A program made the translations under genes and the position numbers. A DNA stretch of 20,601 bases from Rhizobium sp. Q54. GTDB lineage: Bacteria > Pseudomonadota > Alphaproteobacteria > Rickettsiales > UBA1997. Positions 1 to 7,244 of the stretch are shown in pieces. The notes below the pieces were generated by a model. It did no database searches, was not told where the DNA came from, and worked only from the letters and a program-made list of their open reading frames with translations. Where the stretch lies: contig CAMBES010000006.1 of the NCBI GenBank assembly GCA_945865855.1, positions 1 through 20,601 of the forward strand, in the 5' to 3' direction. Numbering within the stretch: position 1 is the first letter of the stretch; every line of letters begins with the position of its first letter.

Positions 1-562
1 CGAGCTGATTTTCATTTTGCAAATCACGCAAATTTTTGGTGTTAGGCGAAGAAATATTTACCGCGATGTAAGAGGCTTTTTGGTAAAATCTTTCCAAGAG
101 CCAAAGATAGTCTTGAAGAGCTTCTTTGGTATCTTTATTCTTGCCAATATTGATGCCGAGTGGCACAGAAATTTTCGGTAAATTTTGCTCAAAAACTTCT
201 GCGCCTAAATTATTAAATCCTAAGCGATTGACGATCGCTCGATCTTCGGCGAGACGAAAAATTCTTGGGCGCTCATTTCCAATTTGCGCAAGAGGAGTAA
301 CCGTTCCGCATTCAATAAATCCAAAACCAAATTTTTCTAATGTTGCAGCAACTTCGGCATTCTTATCAAAGCCCGCCGCCATGCCGATCGGACTAGAAAA
401 ATCAAGATCCCAAAGATTAGTTCGAAGATTATCGTAATCGCGTTTAACTGAAAAAAGTGTCGCGGTTTTTGGACAAAATTTTAGGAAATCGATCGCTAAA
501 TTATGCGCAATTTCTGGATCAATTTTAAAAATTAATGGGCGAAGAATTTGGTAAATACTCAT
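1..562 (-). CDS. pyrD: Dihydroorotate dehydrogenase (quinone), class 2, partial (C-terminus off the left edge)
   Basis: PyrD oxidises dihydroorotate to orotate in pyrimidine synthesis; class 2 enzymes are membrane-associated and pass electrons to quinone through FMN. The first 187 residues are visible. They include the amphipathic N-terminal helix typical of class 2 (IYQILRPLIFKIDPEIAH), the FMN/substrate segment PIGMAAGFDKN (about 58-68), ECGTVTP, NRLGFNN, and near the edge NISSPNTKNLRDLQ, which carries the class 2 catalytic serine. The start ATG (560-562) overlaps the TGA of the upstream membrane-protein gene (559-561) as ATGA, implying translational coupling. It is the last visible gene of a six-gene leftward operon. 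The reading frame is intact up to the edge, so it is cut by the window and not visibly degraded. Confidence 0.96.
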   Translation of the reverse strand, partial: MSIYQILRPLIFKIDPEIAHNLAIDFLKFCPKTATLFSVKRDYDNLRTNLWDLDFSSPIGMAAGFDKNAEVAATLEKFGFGFIECGTVTPLAQIGNERPRIFRLAEDRAIVNRLGFNNLGAEVFEQNLPKISVPLGINIGKNKDTKEALQDYLWLLERFYQKASYIAVNISSPNTKNLRDLQNENQL

Positions 563-1101
563 TTTTCTTTCCTTGATAAAAGCAGTAATGTAGTGCTCGC
601 GGCAACTATGATTAGAATTACATCTGAAGAGCGCTTGAGTAAAAAATTATCCAACAACTTATCGCGCATCCGCGCTTTTTTCATTGAATCATAGTCGGGA
701 ATTTTAGCCTCCTGCTCTTGCATAATCACTGGCAAATCATGCAAATTGCCGACATTTTTTACCACGGTGATTAGTAGCAAAAAAACTGCGGCGGCAATTA
801 CACAAATTACTCCGTTTAAAAAAATGTGACGCCTTGATTTTCGAATATCTTCGCCATTAACGGTAATCGTGCCGTAGTTGGAGATCAGAAACAAAATCAC
901 CATCGAATAAAGAATTAAAGCTAAGGTAATTTCTTTAAAAGCGTCGTAATTCGCGATCGACAAACTGAAAAACAAGATCGCAATTAAATGTGAGATGATG
1001 ACACTAATAACAAGAGTGGTGCGGGTCTTAACAATAAAAAGAATCAAGAAATTGATAGCGACAAAAACAAGGATGGTGAAAAATTTTGCGTCGAGCTGCA
1101 T
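559..1101 (-). CDS. Unknown multi-pass inner-membrane protein (180 aa)
   Basis: I do not recognise the family. Five hydrophobic segments can be seen, at about residues 7-25, 29-48, 57-74, 92-114 and 159-176, so about five membrane passes are likely. A hydrophilic segment rich in charged residues (about 117-155, with KIPDYDSMKKARMRDK) separates the last two. The N-terminal half, with three closely spaced helices, loosely resembles small subunits of Mrp/Mnh cation antiporters, but no diagnostic motif supports that and I do not assign it. The gene starts 4 nt after the dapD stop (weak AAGAGA ribosome site) and overlaps pyrD by 4 nt. The tight packing and intact frame argue for a real, expressed gene. 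Confidence 0.8.
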   Translation of the reverse strand: MQLDAKFFTILVFVAINFLILFIVKTRTTLVISVIISHLIAILFFSLSIANYDAFKEITLALILYSMVILFLISNYGTITVNGEDIRKSRRHIFLNGVICVIAAAVFLLLITVVKNVGNLHDLPVIMQEQEAKIPDYDSMKKARMRDKLLDNFLLKRSSDVILIIVAASTTLLLLSRKEK

Positions 1102-1105
1102 CTAA

Positions 1106-1912
1106 TCAATCTCTTAACAACTCGTTAATTGAAGTTTTTGAACGAGTTTTTTCATCAACTTTTTTGACGATTATTGCAGCGTAAAGCGAAAGATTATTCT
1201 TGGTTTGAATATTTCCCGGAACGACGACAGAGTAAGCAGGAACGCGTCCGTAGAAAATTTCTCCACTTTCGCGATCAATAATTTTTGTCGAAGCTCCGAT
1301 GTAAACTCCCATCGAAATCACTGCGCCTTTTTCGACAATTACACCTTCAGCAATTTCTGAGCGCGCACCGATGAAGCAGTTATCTTCGATTATTACTGGA
1401 TTGGCTTGTAGCGGCTCAAGAACACCACCAATTCCAGCACCGCCAGAGATGTGACAATTTTTTCCGATCTGCGCACAAGATCCTACCGTTGCCCAAGTAT
1501 CAACCATTGTTCCTTCTGCAACGTAGGCGCCAAGATTTACGAATGACGGCATTAGCACAACATTTTTCTCGATGAATGCTGAGTGACGCACAACCGCTCC
1601 GGGCAAGGCGCGAAAGCCAGCACGACGAAAATCCTCTTCGCTCCAATTAGCAAATTTCAACGGAACTTTGTCGAAGTAACCACCGCTAACCAAATAATTA
1701 TCGTTGAGGCGGAATGAAAGCAAAATCGCTTTTTTCATCCATTGATTTACTAGCCAAGACTCACCGGTATTTTCACAGATTCTAATTTTTCCAGAATCGA
1801 GCAAAGCCATGGTCTCATTGACCGCATCACGCACTTCACCTTTGGTCTGCAAATTAATTTCCGCTCTTTTTTCAAAAGAACTTTCGATGATTTGTTCAAG
1901 ATTTTTTACCAT
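1106..1912 (-). CDS. dapD: 2,3,4,5-tetrahydropyridine-2,6-dicarboxylate N-succinyltransferase
   Basis: DapD transfers succinyl from succinyl-CoA to tetrahydrodipicolinate in the succinylase branch of lysine and meso-diaminopimelate synthesis, which feeds peptidoglycan. At 268 residues it matches the usual length (about 274 in E. coli). The N-terminal third is helical and contains the conserved stretch GGYFDKVPLKF. A left-handed beta-helix of hexapeptide repeats follows (about 105-235), with VDTWATVGSCAQIG, HISGGAGIGGVLEPLQ, IEDNCFIGARSEI and GAVISMGVYIGAST, then VPAYSVVVPG. All hallmark segments are present and uninterrupted. The start lies only 2 nt after the stop of the preceding 62-residue gene, without an obvious Shine-Dalgarno, so translation is probably coupled. 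A kept DAP gene suggests the organism still makes some peptidoglycan. Confidence 0.97.
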   Translation of the reverse strand: MVKNLEQIIESSFEKRAEINLQTKGEVRDAVNETMALLDSGKIRICENTGESWLVNQWMKKAILLSFRLNDNYLVSGGYFDKVPLKFANWSEEDFRRAGFRALPGAVVRHSAFIEKNVVLMPSFVNLGAYVAEGTMVDTWATVGSCAQIGKNCHISGGAGIGGVLEPLQANPVIIEDNCFIGARSEIAEGVIVEKGAVISMGVYIGASTKIIDRESGEIFYGRVPAYSVVVPGNIQTKNNLSLYAAIIVKKVDEKTRSKTSINELLRD

Positions 1913-1914
1913 AT

Positions 1915-2103
1915 TTAAAGTTGTTTTAATTTGTTTAGATTATGCCTGATATTTTCTATCCGCCCTTCGACTTCTTTACGTATTCTAGGATCAATCGCCG
2001 AAACTTTTATTTCAGAAAAATCAGAAATTTTTGATTTTGGGTTAATTATTCTACCCACTTCCTCGCCAATAAAATCATCCAAAGTGAATATCTTTTTTTT
2101 CAT
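1915..2103 (-). CDS. Unknown small charged protein (62 aa)
   Basis: I do not recognise this gene. The protein begins KKKIFTLDDFIGEE and ends in a highly charged, probably helical region (about 38-62: RIRKEVEGRIENIRHNLNKLKQL pattern) that could form a short coiled coil. There is no signal peptide or membrane segment. Its ATG directly follows the TAA of the permease gene with no spacer, and its stop is 2 nt before dapD. It therefore sits in the middle of a coupled operon, which supports it being real despite its size. In many alphaproteobacteria the slot after the DUF2066/AI-2E permease pair is held by the DnaA-regulating hdaA gene; this protein shows no resemblance to HdaA. Function unknown. 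Confidence 0.65.
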   Translation of the reverse strand: MKKKIFTLDDFIGEEVGRIINPKSKISDFSEIKVSAIDPRIRKEVEGRIENIRHNLNKLKQL

Positions 2104-3162
2104 TTAGAGAACGAATTTCTTTTTATATTGCAGCACAAAATATTTAATGATCACGCCAGATATCACGGTCATAGGTAAGGCAAGCAGGACCCCAATAAAG
2201 CCGAATAAAACACCAAATACAAATAGTCCAAAAATTATCCAAACTGGATGCAGGCCGATTTTATTCCCGATTAATTTTGGCGTGAGAAAATTTGATTCAA
2301 TCAATTGCGCAACAAGAAAAATTATCACGACAGGGGCGAGATTGGCAAAATCGAATCCCCATTGAAAGAGAGCAATAATAATTGCGGCACTAGTGCCAAA
2401 AAGCATTCCGATATAAGGCATAAAAGCAAACATACCGGTTAAAAAACCAATTAAAAAACCAAAATTTAGCCCAGCAAAACTTAGCGAAACAGAATAAAAC
2501 GCAGCAAGAATCAGGCACACATGAAACTGCCCGCGAACGTAGCCGGCTAAAGTTTTATCAATCTCTTTTGCGATTTGTTTTGTTGTCCCCGCAACCCCCC
2601 TAGGCAATAATTCATAAATTTTTTGCATCAAAATATCCCAATCTTTTAGTAGGTAAAAAACCAAGATCGGCATGATAAAAATCAGCGATAAAATATTAAT
2701 AAAAGTAATCGAAGAGCTCAGTGCTCTGCTAAAAAAATCTTGAGATAAACCAAGAAAATAAGAGTTGAATTTTTCTCCACTGACCAAGTGAGCAAGGTCA
2801 CTGTCGAGCCTTATTCCAAAGCCATTAAGCACGGATACAATTTGTGGATAAAAATTTTGCGTGATAATTTGCAAATATTTCGGCAAGGCATTGATTAACT
2901 CGGCGGTTTGGGCGTAAATTATCGGCAACAAAATCGCGCTGGCGCCAATAAAAATCGAAAGAAATAAGCTAAGAATAAGCGCGGTGGAAGTAAGGCGCGC
3001 AAGCTTATGTTTATTGGTTAAGTAATCGACCAAAGGATCGAGAAAATAAGCAACTACCAACGAACAAATAAAAGGCGTAAGCGCCGATTTGATTAGGTAA
3101 AACAAGCCACAAAAGATCACCAAAAACAAGGTGCCGATAATATATTTTTCTCTAGTTTGCAT
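2104..3162 (-). CDS. AI-2E family transporter (PerM-like permease)
   Basis: This is a 352-residue polytopic inner-membrane protein of the AI-2E/PerM (UPF0118) family, whose members are proposed exporters or channels with diverse substrates. The family pattern is clear: an N-terminal hydrophobic pair with LTPFICSLVVAYFLDPLVDYL (about 28-48), a central soluble segment of amphipathic helices (about 85-150), then closely spaced helices. The C-terminal signature follows: NKIGLHPVWIIFGLF, then GVLFGFIGVLLALPMT (about 300-335). Length and topology are typical. The start overlaps the end of the upstream DUF2066 gene by 11 nt, and the stop abuts the next ATG. The DUF2066-permease pair facing purM is a familiar alphaproteobacterial arrangement. 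The substrate cannot be told from sequence. Confidence 0.92.
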   Translation of the reverse strand: MQTREKYIIGTLFLVIFCGLFYLIKSALTPFICSLVVAYFLDPLVDYLTNKHKLARLTSTALILSLFLSIFIGASAILLPIIYAQTAELINALPKYLQIITQNFYPQIVSVLNGFGIRLDSDLAHLVSGEKFNSYFLGLSQDFFSRALSSSITFINILSLIFIMPILVFYLLKDWDILMQKIYELLPRGVAGTTKQIAKEIDKTLAGYVRGQFHVCLILAAFYSVSLSFAGLNFGFLIGFLTGMFAFMPYIGMLFGTSAAIIIALFQWGFDFANLAPVVIIFLVAQLIESNFLTPKLIGNKIGLHPVWIIFGLFVFGVLFGFIGVLLALPMTVISGVIIKYFVLQYKKKFVL

Positions 3163-4210
3163 CGAGTGTATAAGAATTATCCGCTTGAAGATTTAAGTAT
3201 ATCCCTTGTTTGGCAAAGGCCTCTCGAATATCCCCAGGGCCTTCATAACTAACCGCAACCACAATTTGATCGCGCGAGATTGATTCAAGGTTAAGTCGAT
3301 TAACCAAATTACTGCTTTCGATTTTATTCTTGATTAGCAGCCAATTACTTAACTTGCTGATGTGAATTTTAATCCGCGCAAGATCTGGATTTGCGCTTTG
3401 ATTCGAAGATTTTTGTGAGTTTAATAAATAATTAATTGTCCTATCTGCGACTTTGCTCATCAAGACTTCGTAGGTAAGACGATCTACATTAACAAAGCCG
3501 AGTTTAACCTGTTTTTTCTGCAACTTACCTATGCGCAAAACATCAACGATCACTTTATTTTCAATCTCGTCGTAAGAAAAAATCAGGGCGTAAGCTGCGC
3601 TGGCTTTGTAACGCATAAGCATTGGCTCTAAAACTGCGTAGTCGAGAGAGGCGATATTTCCGTTATTAAGAGTGGCAATATTGTCGATATCTGAGTTGGG
3701 AATAATAAAATTATTTGGAGATTTTTTACCAATAACCTTCGCGATCAAAGCCTTCCAGTCACTTTCCTCGTCCCACAATAATGGCTGATATTTTTTCATC
3801 TTTACCGGAATCAGTAAGTAAGATTCTTCCGATGTTTTTACCTGAGTAGATGGAGAATTTTTCTGCGCTAAAATATGCTCAACAAAATCCTTGGCGAACA
3901 GGATATTAAAAGTAGCGGAATAATTGCCGCCGGCAATTTTTTCATTTTCTATTTGCTCCGAGCGCACCATGTCAGAAATCTCGTCATCAGTAATGCTGTC
4001 AACAACATTTACCTTCATCTCTAGACGAGTGATTAGAATCGAAAATGCATCTCGCCTTGCAGTTGCATGAGCAACGGTCTTCGCGGCAGCTGAAGATTTA
4101 GCTGTGATATTAACCGAAACTCCAGAAACAAAATAAGTTTCAGATTCTGCGGCTTTGGAAGAGAGAGAGATCGCTGAAAAACAAATCAGCAAAATAAGAA
4201 TTCGCGACAT
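3152..4210 (-). CDS. DUF2066 domain-containing exported protein
   Basis: A 352-residue protein with a Sec-type signal peptide (SRILILLICFSAISLSSKAA, likely cleavage near residue 21). The mature N-terminus reads YFVSGVSVNITAKSSAAAK, followed by an alanine-rich helix and a line ending in RRDAFSILITRLEM. This is the typical opening of DUF2066 proteins, a family of unknown function common upstream of AI-2E permeases in proteobacteria. The rest is mixed alpha/beta with no catalytic motif I can name. It is the first gene of the leftward operon, reads from the divergent region shared with purM, and overlaps the permease gene by 11 nt. A periplasmic partner for the permease is plausible but is inference. 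Confidence 0.82.
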   Translation of the reverse strand: MSRILILLICFSAISLSSKAAESETYFVSGVSVNITAKSSAAAKTVAHATARRDAFSILITRLEMKVNVVDSITDDEISDMVRSEQIENEKIAGGNYSATFNILFAKDFVEHILAQKNSPSTQVKTSEESYLLIPVKMKKYQPLLWDEESDWKALIAKVIGKKSPNNFIIPNSDIDNIATLNNGNIASLDYAVLEPMLMRYKASAAYALIFSYDEIENKVIVDVLRIGKLQKKQVKLGFVNVDRLTYEVLMSKVADRTINYLLNSQKSSNQSANPDLARIKIHISKLSNWLLIKNKIESSNLVNRLNLESISRDQIVVAVSYEGPGDIREAFAKQGIYLNLQADNSYTLDAN

Positions 4211-4299
4211 GAATCTGGAATTTAAGATTTAAGATTTATGATTTTATATTCATTGGATGTTAGATGCCCTATTTTCTAAATCATAAATCATAAATAAAA
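4211..4299. promoter_or_regulatory. Divergent promoter region for the DUF2066-pyrD operon and purM
   Basis: These 89 bp must hold promoters for both directions, because the DUF2066 gene and purM diverge from here and neither has another upstream spacer. AT-rich hexamers such as TATAAA on the minus strand (about 4243-4248) and TATTTT on the plus strand (4270-4275) could act as -10 boxes, but I see no well-spaced -35 partner, so exact promoters are not assigned. purM has no Shine-Dalgarno in the A/T-only stretch before its ATG. Confidence 0.5.
4227..4295. repeat. Heptamer-based inverted repeat in the divergent DUF2066/purM region
   Basis: Arms 4227-4244 and 4278-4295 are reverse complements over 18 bp with one mismatch, separated by 33 bp. 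The 12-bp core GATTTATGATTT (4233-4244) pairs exactly with AAATCATAAATC (4278-4289). Each arm is itself built of 7-bp units: TAAGATT, TAAGATT, TATGATT (4223-4243) on the left and AAATCAT, AAATCAT (4278-4291) on the right. It lies in the 89-bp spacer between two divergent operons and reaches to 5 nt before the purM ATG. It could be an operator, an mRNA leader hairpin or a mobile short repeat. Confidence 0.75.
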
Positions 4300-5271
4300 A
4301 TGTCTCTGAATTACAAGCAGGCTGGAGTCGACATCGACGCTGGAAATGAATTAATTAATCGCATCAAGCCTTTTGCTAAAGCAACAAAACGTCTTGGCGC
4401 AGACTCTGATCTCGGCGGATTTGGCGCACTTTTTGATCTCAAGAAATGTAATTTTCGCGATCCGGTTTTGGTCTCTTCAACTGATGGAGTAGGCACCAAG
4501 CTCAAGGTTGCAATCGAAGTTGGCAAACATGATACAATCGGAATTGATTTAGTCGCGATGTCGGTAAATGACCTTGTTGTTCAGGGCGCCGAGCCTCTTT
4601 TCTTTTTAGATTATTTTGCTTGTTCAAAGCTCGAAGTTGAAGTCGCAACCCAAGTAATCAAGGGAATAGCCCATGGTTGCAAACTAGCTGGCTGCGCTTT
4701 AATTGGCGGCGAAACTGCAGAAATGCCCGGAATGTATTCTGGTGGAGATTATGATTTAGCTGGCTTTGCCGTAGGAGCCGTCGAGCGTGAAGAAATTTTA
4801 CCAAGAGAAACAAATGCGGGAGATGTCTTGTTGGGATTATCTTCAAGCGGGCTGCATTCTAATGGCTATTCTTTGGCTCGCTACATTTTGCAGCAGAACT
4901 CGATCAAACTTACCGAGATGGGCGAAGAGCTTCTCACTCCTACAAAAATCTACGTAAAATCTTGTCTCGAAGCGATCCGCAGCAAAAAGGTAAAGGCCCT
5001 TTCGCACATTACTGGCGGAGGCTTAACAGAAAATCTTCCGAGAGTTCTGAGTAAAAATGTTACACCAAAAATCAATTTCAAATCTTGGAAACGTCCAGAA
5101 ATTTTCGATAAATTGCAGCTGCTCGGCAAAGTCACCGACGAAGAAATGCAACGCACTTTCAATTGCGGAATTGGCATGGTTTTAGTCGTCGAAAAAAATC
5201 ACGCTGAAGAAGTAAGAAATATTCTCATCCAAGCTGGTGAAGAAGTTTCTGTAATCGGAGAATTGGCATGA
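4300..5271 (+). CDS. purM: Phosphoribosylformylglycinamidine cyclo-ligase (AIR synthetase)
   Basis: PurM closes FGAM to aminoimidazole ribonucleotide using ATP, the fifth step of de novo purine synthesis. The family hallmarks follow in order: YKQAGVDIDAGNELI at the N-terminus, STDGVGTKLK (about 66-75), GIDLVAMSVNDLVVQGAEPLFFLDYFA broken into its usual motifs, GGETAEMPGMY, GLHSNGYSLAR, ITGGGLTENLPR and FNCGIGM. At 323 residues it is slightly shorter than the usual 340-350, ending just after the VIGELA strand, so only the variable tail is missing. The start is chosen because MSLNYKQAGVDI is the canonical beginning. The stop overlaps the next ATG as ATGA. That neighbour is an IleRS tail, not the purN often found here. 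Confidence 0.96.
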   Translation: MSLNYKQAGVDIDAGNELINRIKPFAKATKRLGADSDLGGFGALFDLKKCNFRDPVLVSSTDGVGTKLKVAIEVGKHDTIGIDLVAMSVNDLVVQGAEPLFFLDYFACSKLEVEVATQVIKGIAHGCKLAGCALIGGETAEMPGMYSGGDYDLAGFAVGAVEREEILPRETNAGDVLLGLSSSGLHSNGYSLARYILQQNSIKLTEMGEELLTPTKIYVKSCLEAIRSKKVKALSHITGGGLTENLPRVLSKNVTPKINFKSWKRPEIFDKLQLLGKVTDEEMQRTFNCGIGMVLVVEKNHAEEVRNILIQAGEEVSVIGELA

Positions 5272-6086
5272 TCGATCGCAAAACCTCTGTTCACCTTCAA
5301 GATTTTCCTGGCGTTTCTTTTTTGCCAGATGAGGTAAAGCTGGTTGCCGACATGGATCTAGTCCGCGCCATATGTTCCACGGCTTTGTCAATTCGCGACA
5401 ATAAAAATTTGCGCGTGAGATTACCGTTAAAATCACTCACTATCATCGGAAAAAACTCAACAAGAATTTTGCCTTTCAAAGAAATTATTGCCGAAGAAAT
5501 AAACGTAAAATCACTTGAGGTAAAAGAAGAAATTGCAGATTTAGCTGAGTTAAAACTTCAGGTAAATTTTAAAAAAATCGGCGCAAAATATGGACCAAAA
5601 ATTAAGGAAATTACTGCGGCAACAAAATCTGGCGAATGGAAAAAAATTTCTGACAAAGAAATCGAAATTGCCTTAGGAGAAAATGGCCGCGTAAATTTGG
5701 TCGATGATGAATTCGAAATTAAGCTAACAACAAGAAATCACGATGAGAAAAAATTTGCGATCATGGCTCTTCCCACCAATGATTATCTGATCTCGCTTGA
5801 TATTGAAGTTACGAAAGATTTGGAAGATGAAGGCATCGCCAGAGACGTCGTGCGCGCAGTTCAACAAAATCGTAAAGATGCGGATTTAAATATTTCCGAT
5901 CGCATCAAGCTACACCTCAGCTCAACAAATCCACGCATTGTCGAGGTTTCAAAAAGCTTTGCTGATTACATCAAAGAACAAGTTTTGGCCGATGATTTGC
6001 AATGTAGTTCCGAAAAAATTTCTGCCAAATTTTCTTTTGAGAACAAGTTGGATGATGGTAATTTGAAAGTGGGGATAAATCTTTAG
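5268..6086 (+). CDS. ileS: Free-standing C-terminal fragment of isoleucyl-tRNA synthetase (type 2)
   Basis: The 272 residues match only the tail of type 2 (eukaryote-like) IleRS: the last helices of the anticodon-binding bundle and the C-terminal junction domain (DUF5915 region). Landmarks are SVHLQDFP (7-14), a helix ending NLRVRLPL (47-54), EEINVK (76-81), NFKKIGAKYGPK, SLDIEVTKDLEDEGIARD (to 193) and RKDADLNISDRIKL (202-215). The Rossmann catalytic domain with HIGH and KMSKS motifs and the editing domain are absent; upstream lies purM. The IleRS-like frame meets a TGA at 5238-5240, so it begins at or just before this ATG. The ATG overlaps the purM stop as ATGA. The frame is open throughout and conserved residues are intact. 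It may be a recent remnant of a broken ileS, or a kept domain or split-enzyme subunit. It cannot charge tRNA alone. Confidence 0.88.
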   Translation: MIDRKTSVHLQDFPGVSFLPDEVKLVADMDLVRAICSTALSIRDNKNLRVRLPLKSLTIIGKNSTRILPFKEIIAEEINVKSLEVKEEIADLAELKLQVNFKKIGAKYGPKIKEITAATKSGEWKKISDKEIEIALGENGRVNLVDDEFEIKLTTRNHDEKKFAIMALPTNDYLISLDIEVTKDLEDEGIARDVVRAVQQNRKDADLNISDRIKLHLSSTNPRIVEVSKSFADYIKEQVLADDLQCSSEKISAKFSFENKLDDGNLKVGINL

Positions 6087-6155
6087 TTTGCTATCTCAAC
6101 GCAGGAATTGATCTAGAAGGTTTGGTCGCGTGCTCGTTTGGATAAGCTTGATGAG
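6087..6155. other. Convergent spacer between the IleRS fragment and queA
   Basis: These 69 bp separate two converging genes. I see no convincing hairpin with a T-run, no ORF and no repeat; the best inverted match is only a GCTC/GAGC pair. Transcripts from both sides may therefore overlap, or termination here may be factor-dependent. Confidence 0.4.
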
Positions 6156-7244
6156 CTAACGAAAAAGCAGCGAAGAATCCCCGTAAGAATAAAAACGATA
6201 TTGCTGTGACATGGCGTGGCTGTAAATCTTAAATGCAGTCTCTTTTCCTACAAAAGCGCAGATCAGCATAAAGAGAGTTGATTTCGGTAGGTGAAAATTC
6301 GTCATTAAAATATCGACAATTTTAAAAACATAAGGCGGATGAATAAAAATCTGCGTGTTCATATTCATTGGTCTCAAGAGCCCATCTTCATCAGCAGCCG
6401 ACTCCAAAACGCGTAGCGAAGTTGTGCCAACTGCGACAATTTTTTTACCGCGTGCTTTGGCGGAATTAATCGCTTCAGCGGCCTCGGCAGAAAGTGAGAA
6501 AAACTCACTGTGCATTTTGTGATCTTTTAAAAAATCCGTACGAACCGGTAAAAACGTCCCCGCACCAACGTTCAGAGTTACAAAAACTTTCTCGATTTTC
6601 TTCGCTGCAAGCATCGCAAAAATTTTTTCATTGAAGTGTAATCCAGCGGTTGGAGCTGCGGCAGCCATTCCTTTTGCGGCATAAATTGTTTGATAATTTT
6701 TCACATCACTCTCCTTTGCCCAAAGATTGTCGGAGGATGATTCTGTGAGATTGCGCGCCTCAACAGACTCAACATCGCTGGAACGCTTGATGTAAGGAGG
6801 GAGAGGCACTGAGCCATATTTTTCAAGCTTCGCGAATAGCTCGTCAGAATCGCAATCAAATTTTATTTTGATTGTGCCATCGTCATTTTTTTCTTTTACT
6901 TCAGCAAAAAAATCCGAAGCAATTTCAAGAGAATCGCCGGCCTTAACTTTCTTTGCCGGACGGCATAAGGCATTCCAGATACCTTGATTTTCCTGGTCTA
7001 AATTGAATTCGAGTTGCGCTGAATTTCGCAAAATTTTTGCCGACAATTTTGCCTTAATCACTTTTGCATCATTAAAAACCATCACATCGCCTTCTTGCAA
7101 AAAATCGGTGAGATTGATTAGCTGCGCATCAAGAATTTTCGTACCGCAAGACACCAGCATCTTAGTTTTTTCTTTTGGAAAAAATGGTGTCTGTGCAATT
7201 AAATTTGTTGGTAAATCGAAATCGAAATCAGAAGTTTTTAACAT
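6156..7244 (-). CDS. queA: S-adenosylmethionine:tRNA ribosyltransferase-isomerase
   Basis: QueA moves the ribosyl group of SAM onto 7-aminomethyl-7-deazaguanine in tRNA to make epoxyqueuosine at the wobble position of GUN anticodons. At 362 residues it has the family's layout: SDFDFDLPTNLIAQ at the N-terminus, VMVFNDAKVIKAKL (about 54-67), AAAPTAGLHFNE (about 193-204), VTLNVGAGTFLPV, GTTSLRVLESAADEDG (about 272-287), FIHPPYVFKIVD, NFHLPKSTL, and a SHAMSQQYRFYSYGDSSLL-type ending. The start gives the canonical LKTSDFDFDLP beginning. Its start codon (7244-7242) overlaps the divergent ubiE start codon, so there is no 5' spacer and no visible Shine-Dalgarno. Its promoter, if separate, must lie inside ubiE. 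It converges with the IleRS fragment across a 69-bp spacer. Confidence 0.96.
   Translation of the reverse strand: MLKTSDFDFDLPTNLIAQTPFFPKEKTKMLVSCGTKILDAQLINLTDFLQEGDVMVFNDAKVIKAKLSAKILRNSAQLEFNLDQENQGIWNALCRPAKKVKAGDSLEIASDFFAEVKEKNDDGTIKIKFDCDSDELFAKLEKYGSVPLPPYIKRSSDVESVEARNLTESSSDNLWAKESDVKNYQTIYAAKGMAAAAPTAGLHFNEKIFAMLAAKKIEKVFVTLNVGAGTFLPVRTDFLKDHKMHSEFFSLSAEAAEAINSAKARGKKIVAVGTTSLRVLESAADEDGLLRPMNMNTQIFIHPPYVFKIVDILMTNFHLPKSTLFMLICAFVGKETAFKIYSHAMSQQYRFYSYGDSSLLFR

Noticed and set aside
559..1101. Assignment of the 180-residue membrane protein as an Mrp/Mnh antiporter subunit
   Set aside because: Only the hydrophobic pattern is similar; no conserved polar residue or companion mrp gene is present.
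4223..4295. CRISPR-like array
   Set aside because: The repeat units are 7 bp without spacers; no array of 23-40 bp repeats with unique spacers exists anywhere in the window.
5268..6086. Reading the gene after purM as purN
   Set aside because: The position fits purN, but the sequence has no glycinamide transformylase motifs and matches the IleRS tail throughout.
7003..7242. Upstream extension of ubiE within queA
   Set aside because: UbiE homology begins at the ATG at 7243 (THFGFKQV follows at once); the upstream 80 codons are a shadow of queA on the other strand.
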